Origin: an uncultured Clostridia bacterium
GTDB taxonomy: Bacteria > Bacillota > Clostridia > Lachnospirales > Lachnospiraceae
Direction of reading: 5' to 3'
DNA: 8,092 bases
Assembly: GCA_937895705.1 (NCBI GenBank)
Contig: CALBKM010000024.1
Coordinates: forward strand, 1-8,092
Numbering within the stretch: the first letter of the stretch is position 1; every line of letters begins with the position of its first letter. Shown here piece after piece: positions 5,073 through 8,092 of the stretch. The position numbers and the translations under genes were made by a program. The notes under the pieces were generated by a model. It was not told the DNA's origin. It searched no databases and saw only the letters and a program-made list of their open reading frames with translations.

Positions 5073-8000
5073 TTAATTCTTCTTCACTGCAAGCGTTACA
5101 TTCTCGCCGTTTAAATCCCATTCCTTCACAAAACCGTCGGTGCTTCCGAATACCAGACTGTCTGCCAGCACTACGGACTTCACTTCCGCTTCGTTCTTTG
5201 CGAAGAGATCAGCTAACTTATCGTTGCCGGTCACATACAAGGTGATGTGGTCCATAACCTCGAAGCCTGCTTCCTTACGCATGGTCTGTACCTTGGAGAT
5301 AAGCTCTCTTACATAACCCTCTTCGATAAGCTCTGCCGTCAGGTTCGTATCAAGCACTACGGTTACGCCGCCGTCTGCCTCGGATACATAGCCTTCCTTC
5401 TGGGCGGACTCGATTAAAAGGTCCTCTGCGGTCAAATCTTCCGCTACGCCTTCTACGGTAACGGTGAGCTTTCCGGTGTTGTTTAACTCATCCATAGCCG
5501 CATTGCCGTCAAGCTCGGTGAGCACGGTACGCAGTGCATTTAAGCGGCTGCCGAAACGCTTACCGAGGGTCTTTAACTGCGGCTTAAAGGTGTAGGAGGT
5601 GAAATCACGTACGTCGGTGGTAAATGCCACGTTCTTTACGTTTAACTCATCGGCAATAATCTCGTTAAAGAATGCCGGAAGTTCGCCCTCTTCAGACTTC
5701 ACATACATGGTGCCGATCGGCTGACGCTGCTTGATGTTTGCGGTATTTCTAGCCGCACGGCCAAGCACAACGATATTCAGCACGCGCTCCATGTTATCCT
5801 CTAAGTTCTTATCAATCCAGGAAAGCTTAACCTCCGGGAAGTCGCAAAGGTGTACACTCTCCGGCGCGGTCTTATCCAGACTGCAAACCAGGTTGCGGTA
5901 GATTTCCTCCGCCATAAACGGAATCATCGGTGCTGCGGTCTTTGCGATGGTTACAAGCGCGGTGTACAGCGTCATATACGCGTTAATCTTATCCTGCTCC
6001 ATGCCCTTTGCCCAGAAACGCTCTCTGCCGCGGCGCACATACCAGTTACTCATTTCATCCACGAACTCCTGCAATGCTCTTGCAGCTTCCGGGATACGAT
6101 AGTGGTCTAAGTTATCATCAACCGCACCTACCACACTGTTTAACTTGGAAAGAAGCCACTTATCCATTACGGAAAGCTTGTCGTAGTCCAAGGTGTACTT
6201 GGTAGCGTCGAATTCGTCAATGTTTGCATACAGTACAAAGAATGCATAGGTATTCCACAGGGTACCCATGAACTTTCTCTGACCTTCCACAACCGCCTTA
6301 TCGTGGAAACGGTTCGGCAACCACGGAGCGGAGTTGATGTAGAAATACCAACGGATTGCATCCGCACCAAACTTCTCCAGTGCGTCAAACGGATCCACCG
6401 CATTTCCCTTACTCTTACTCATCTTCTGGCCGTTCTCATCCTGCACGTGACCAAGAACGATTACGTTCTCATACGGAGCCTTGTTAAACAGAAGCGTAGA
6501 CTCTGCAAGAAGAGAATGGAACCAACCTCTGGTCTGGTCCACAGCCTCGGAAATAAACTGTGCCGGAAACTGCTTCTCGAACAATTCCTTATTTTCAAAC
6601 GGATAATGATGCTGTGCAAACGGCATGGCACCGGAGTCAAACCAACAGTCCAGAACTTCCGGTACACGGGTCATCTTCTTGCCGCACTCCGGACAATTTA
6701 AGGTGATGGCATCAATGTACGGGCGGTGGAACTCTACGGTCTTTGCCTCTTCCATACCACTCATACGGTACAGCTCGTCACGGCCCTCCACGCAATGTCT
6801 GTGACCGCACTCACACTCCCAGATGTTAAGCGGAGTACCCCAGTAACGGTTACGGGAAATTGCCCAGTCCTGAATGTTTTCCAGCCAGTTGCCGAAACGG
6901 CCCTTACCGATGGATTCCGGAATCCAGTTGATGGTGTTGTTATTGCGGATTAAGTCGTCCTTTACCGCAGTTTCCTTGATGTACCAGGACTCACGTGCAT
7001 AGTAGATGAGCGGAGTGTCACATCTCCAACAATGCGGATAGCTGTGCTCGAACTTCGGTGCATCGAAGAGAAGTCCCTTCTTATCGAGGTCGGTCAGCAC
7101 CATCGGGTCTGCCTTCTTTACAAATACGCCTGCGTACGGAGTCTCGGCAGTCATTTCACCCTTACCGTCAACCAGCTGTACGAACGGCAGGTCATACTTT
7201 CTGCCGACGTTGGCATCGTCTTCACCGAAGGCCGGAGCGATGTGTACCACGCCGGTACCGTCGGTCAAGGTAACGTAATTGTCACATACTACATAGTGAG
7301 CCTTCTTGCCCTGCTTTGCACAGATTTCCACTGCGCAGTCAAAGAGCGGCTCGTATTCCTTGTATTCCAAATCCTTACCTACATAGGTTTCCAACACAGT
7401 GTACGCCGGTGCGTCTTCCTTGGCAAGCTTTCCGAGCACGGTGTCAAGGAGAGCCTCTGCCATATAGTAGGTATAACCGTCAGCCGCTGCCACCTTTGCA
7501 TAGCGCTCCTCCGGGTTTACACAGAGAGCCACGTTACTCGGCAGGGTCCATGGGGTGGTGGTCCATGCTAAGATGTAAGCATCCTCGCCTACTACCTTAA
7601 AGCGTGCCACTGCGGAACGTTCCTTTACGTCCTTATAGCCCTGTGCCACTTCTGCGGAAGAAAGCGGGGTTCCGCAACGCGGACAATACGGCACAATCTT
7701 AAAGCCCTTATACAGTAAGCCCTTATCCCAAATCTGGCGAAGTGCCCACCACTCGGACTCGATGTAGTTGTCATGATAGGTTACGTACGGGTCGTCCATG
7801 TCTGCCCAGAAACCAACGGTACCGGAGAAATCCTCCCACATACCCTTGTACTTCCAAACACTTTCCTTGCACTTGTCGATGAACGGCTCCAAACCGTACT
7901 GCTCAATCTGGTCCTTACCGTCAAGACCGAGTAGCTTCTCCACCTCAATCTCAACCGGGAGACCGTGGGTATCCCAACCTGCCTTACGCGGCACCATATA

Positions 8001-8092
8001 ACCCTTCATGGTACGGTAACGCGGAATCATATCCTTAATAACACGGGTCAAAACATGACCGATGTGCGGCTTTCCGTTTGCGGTCGGCGGGC
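5073..8092 (-). CDS. ileS: Isoleucyl-tRNA synthetase, N-terminus outside the window
   Basis: Class I aminoacyl-tRNA synthetase that charges tRNA-Ile in the cytoplasm. The frame is open to the window edge; 1005 residues are visible, starting PPTANGKPHIGHV, so about 45-50 N-terminal residues are missing. The HIGH motif is at 8066-8055. Numbering from the Leu at 8051, the CP1 editing domain includes TTTPWTLPSN (164-173) and GTGVVHIAPAFGEDD (265-279); cysteine pairs occur at CPRC (123), CWRC (341), CECGHRHC (413) and CPEC (453). NWLENIQDWAISRNRYWGTP marks the return to the catalytic core, and KMSKS is at 543-547 (6425-6411). An anticodon-binding helical domain (about 630-780) and a C-terminal DUF5915-like region follow. 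Length and GKPHIGH/KMSKSKGN style fit the clostridial, eukaryote-like IleRS2 type, often associated with natural mupirocin tolerance; that type assignment is by eye. The TTG at 8051 is an internal Leu codon, not the start. Any T-box leader would be outside the window. Confidence 0.97.
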   Translation of the reverse strand, partial: PPTANGKPHIGHVLTRVIKDMIPRYRTMKGYMVPRKAGWDTHGLPVEIEVEKLLGLDGKDQIEQYGLEPFIDKCKESVWKYKGMWEDFSGTVGFWADMDDPYVTYHDNYIESEWWALRQIWDKGLLYKGFKIVPYCPRCGTPLSSAEVAQGYKDVKERSAVARFKVVGEDAYILAWTTTPWTLPSNVALCVNPEERYAKVAAADGYTYYMAEALLDTVLGKLAKEDAPAYTVLETYVGKDLEYKEYEPLFDCAVEICAKQGKKAHYVVCDNYVTLTDGTGVVHIAPAFGEDDANVGRKYDLPFVQLVDGKGEMTAETPYAGVFVKKADPMVLTDLDKKGLLFDAPKFEHSYPHCWRCDTPLIYYARESWYIKETAVKDDLIRNNNTINWIPESIGKGRFGNWLENIQDWAISRNRYWGTPLNIWECECGHRHCVEGRDELYRMSGMEEAKTVEFHRPYIDAITLNCPECGKKMTRVPEVLDCWFDSGAMPFAQHHYPFENKELFEKQFPAQFISEAVDQTRGWFHSLLAESTLLFNKAPYENVIVLGHVQDENGQKMSKSKGNAVDPFDALEKFGADAIRWYFYINSAPWLPNRFHDKAVVEGQRKFMGTLWNTYAFFVLYANIDEFDATKYTLDYDKLSVMDKWLLSKLNSVVGAVDDNLDHYRIPEAARALQEFVDEMSNWYVRRGRERFWAKGMEQDKINAYMTLYTALVTIAKTAAPMIPFMAEEIYRNLVCSLDKTAPESVHLCDFPEVKLSWIDKNLEDNMERVLNIVVLGRAARNTANIKQRQPIGTMYVKSEEGELPAFFNEIIADELNVKNVAFTTDVRDFTSYTFKPQLKTLGKRFGSRLNALRTVLTELDGNAAMDELNNTGKLTVTVEGVAEDLTAEDLLIESAQKEGYVSEADGGVTVVLDTNLTAELIEEGYVRELISKVQTMRKEAGFEVMDHITLYVTGNDKLADLFAKNEAEVKSVVLADSLVFGSTDGFVKEWDLNGENVTLAVKKN

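Noticed and set aside
8049..8051. TTG as the start codon of ileS
   Set aside because: The frame stays open upstream and encodes PPTANGKPHIGH, including the essential HIGH motif, so the real start is beyond the right edge.

Overview
The window looks like chromosome of a low- to mid-GC Gram-positive anaerobe of class Clostridia, most likely Lachnospiraceae. The grounds are strong AGGAGG-type ribosome binding sites, a clostridial-type (IleRS2-like) isoleucyl-tRNA synthetase, a DUF554 membrane protein, a decayed IS1182-type transposase, and a class I cyclic-di-GMP riboswitch in front of a secreted multidomain protein. The genus is not determined.

Layout from left to right. Positions 1-270 hold no recognisable protein gene. 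They form a GC-rich stretch of nested hairpins with a promoter-like sequence facing left, so a structured RNA is possible. Positions 277-1498 are a broken IS1182-family element: its transposase has lost the N-terminus and the catalytic middle and carries a frameshift. The right end of the element lies 6 bp from the stop codon of the next gene. The rest of the window is coded on the minus strand: ileS (5073-8092, 5' end outside the window), a DUF554 membrane protein (3921-4682), and a 732-residue secreted protein (1505-3703) with two CBM2-like modules, four carboxypeptidase-regulatory-like beta-sandwich repeats and a C-terminal LTWG/DUF2135-like domain.

The most informative regulatory region lies in the 217 bp between the DUF554 gene and the secreted-protein gene. 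Reading leftward it contains a good sigma-A promoter (TTTACA, 17 nt, TAAAAT), a GEMM-I (c-di-GMP-I) aptamer, and a strong intrinsic terminator whose 5' arm is the 3' closing strand of the aptamer. After that come a short leader and the ribosome binding site. This arrangement predicts that c-di-GMP binding blocks the terminator and switches the secreted protein on, as would suit an adhesin or a matrix- or polysaccharide-binding protein made in the sessile state.

The 390 bp between ileS and the DUF554 gene hold an unusual, nearly symmetric inverted-repeat element (about 4700-5059). Its arms share identical blocks of 10, 17 and 30 bp and a 15/16 block, separated by unrelated spacers. The 30-bp block carries a -10 hexamer and the full 17-nt promoter spacer, so each arm has a half-promoter facing outward. 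The left one has a usable -35 and probably drives the DUF554 gene. The right arm includes a hairpin that probably ends the ileS transcript. The element may be a MITE-like insertion or an invertible promoter segment; sequence alone cannot decide.
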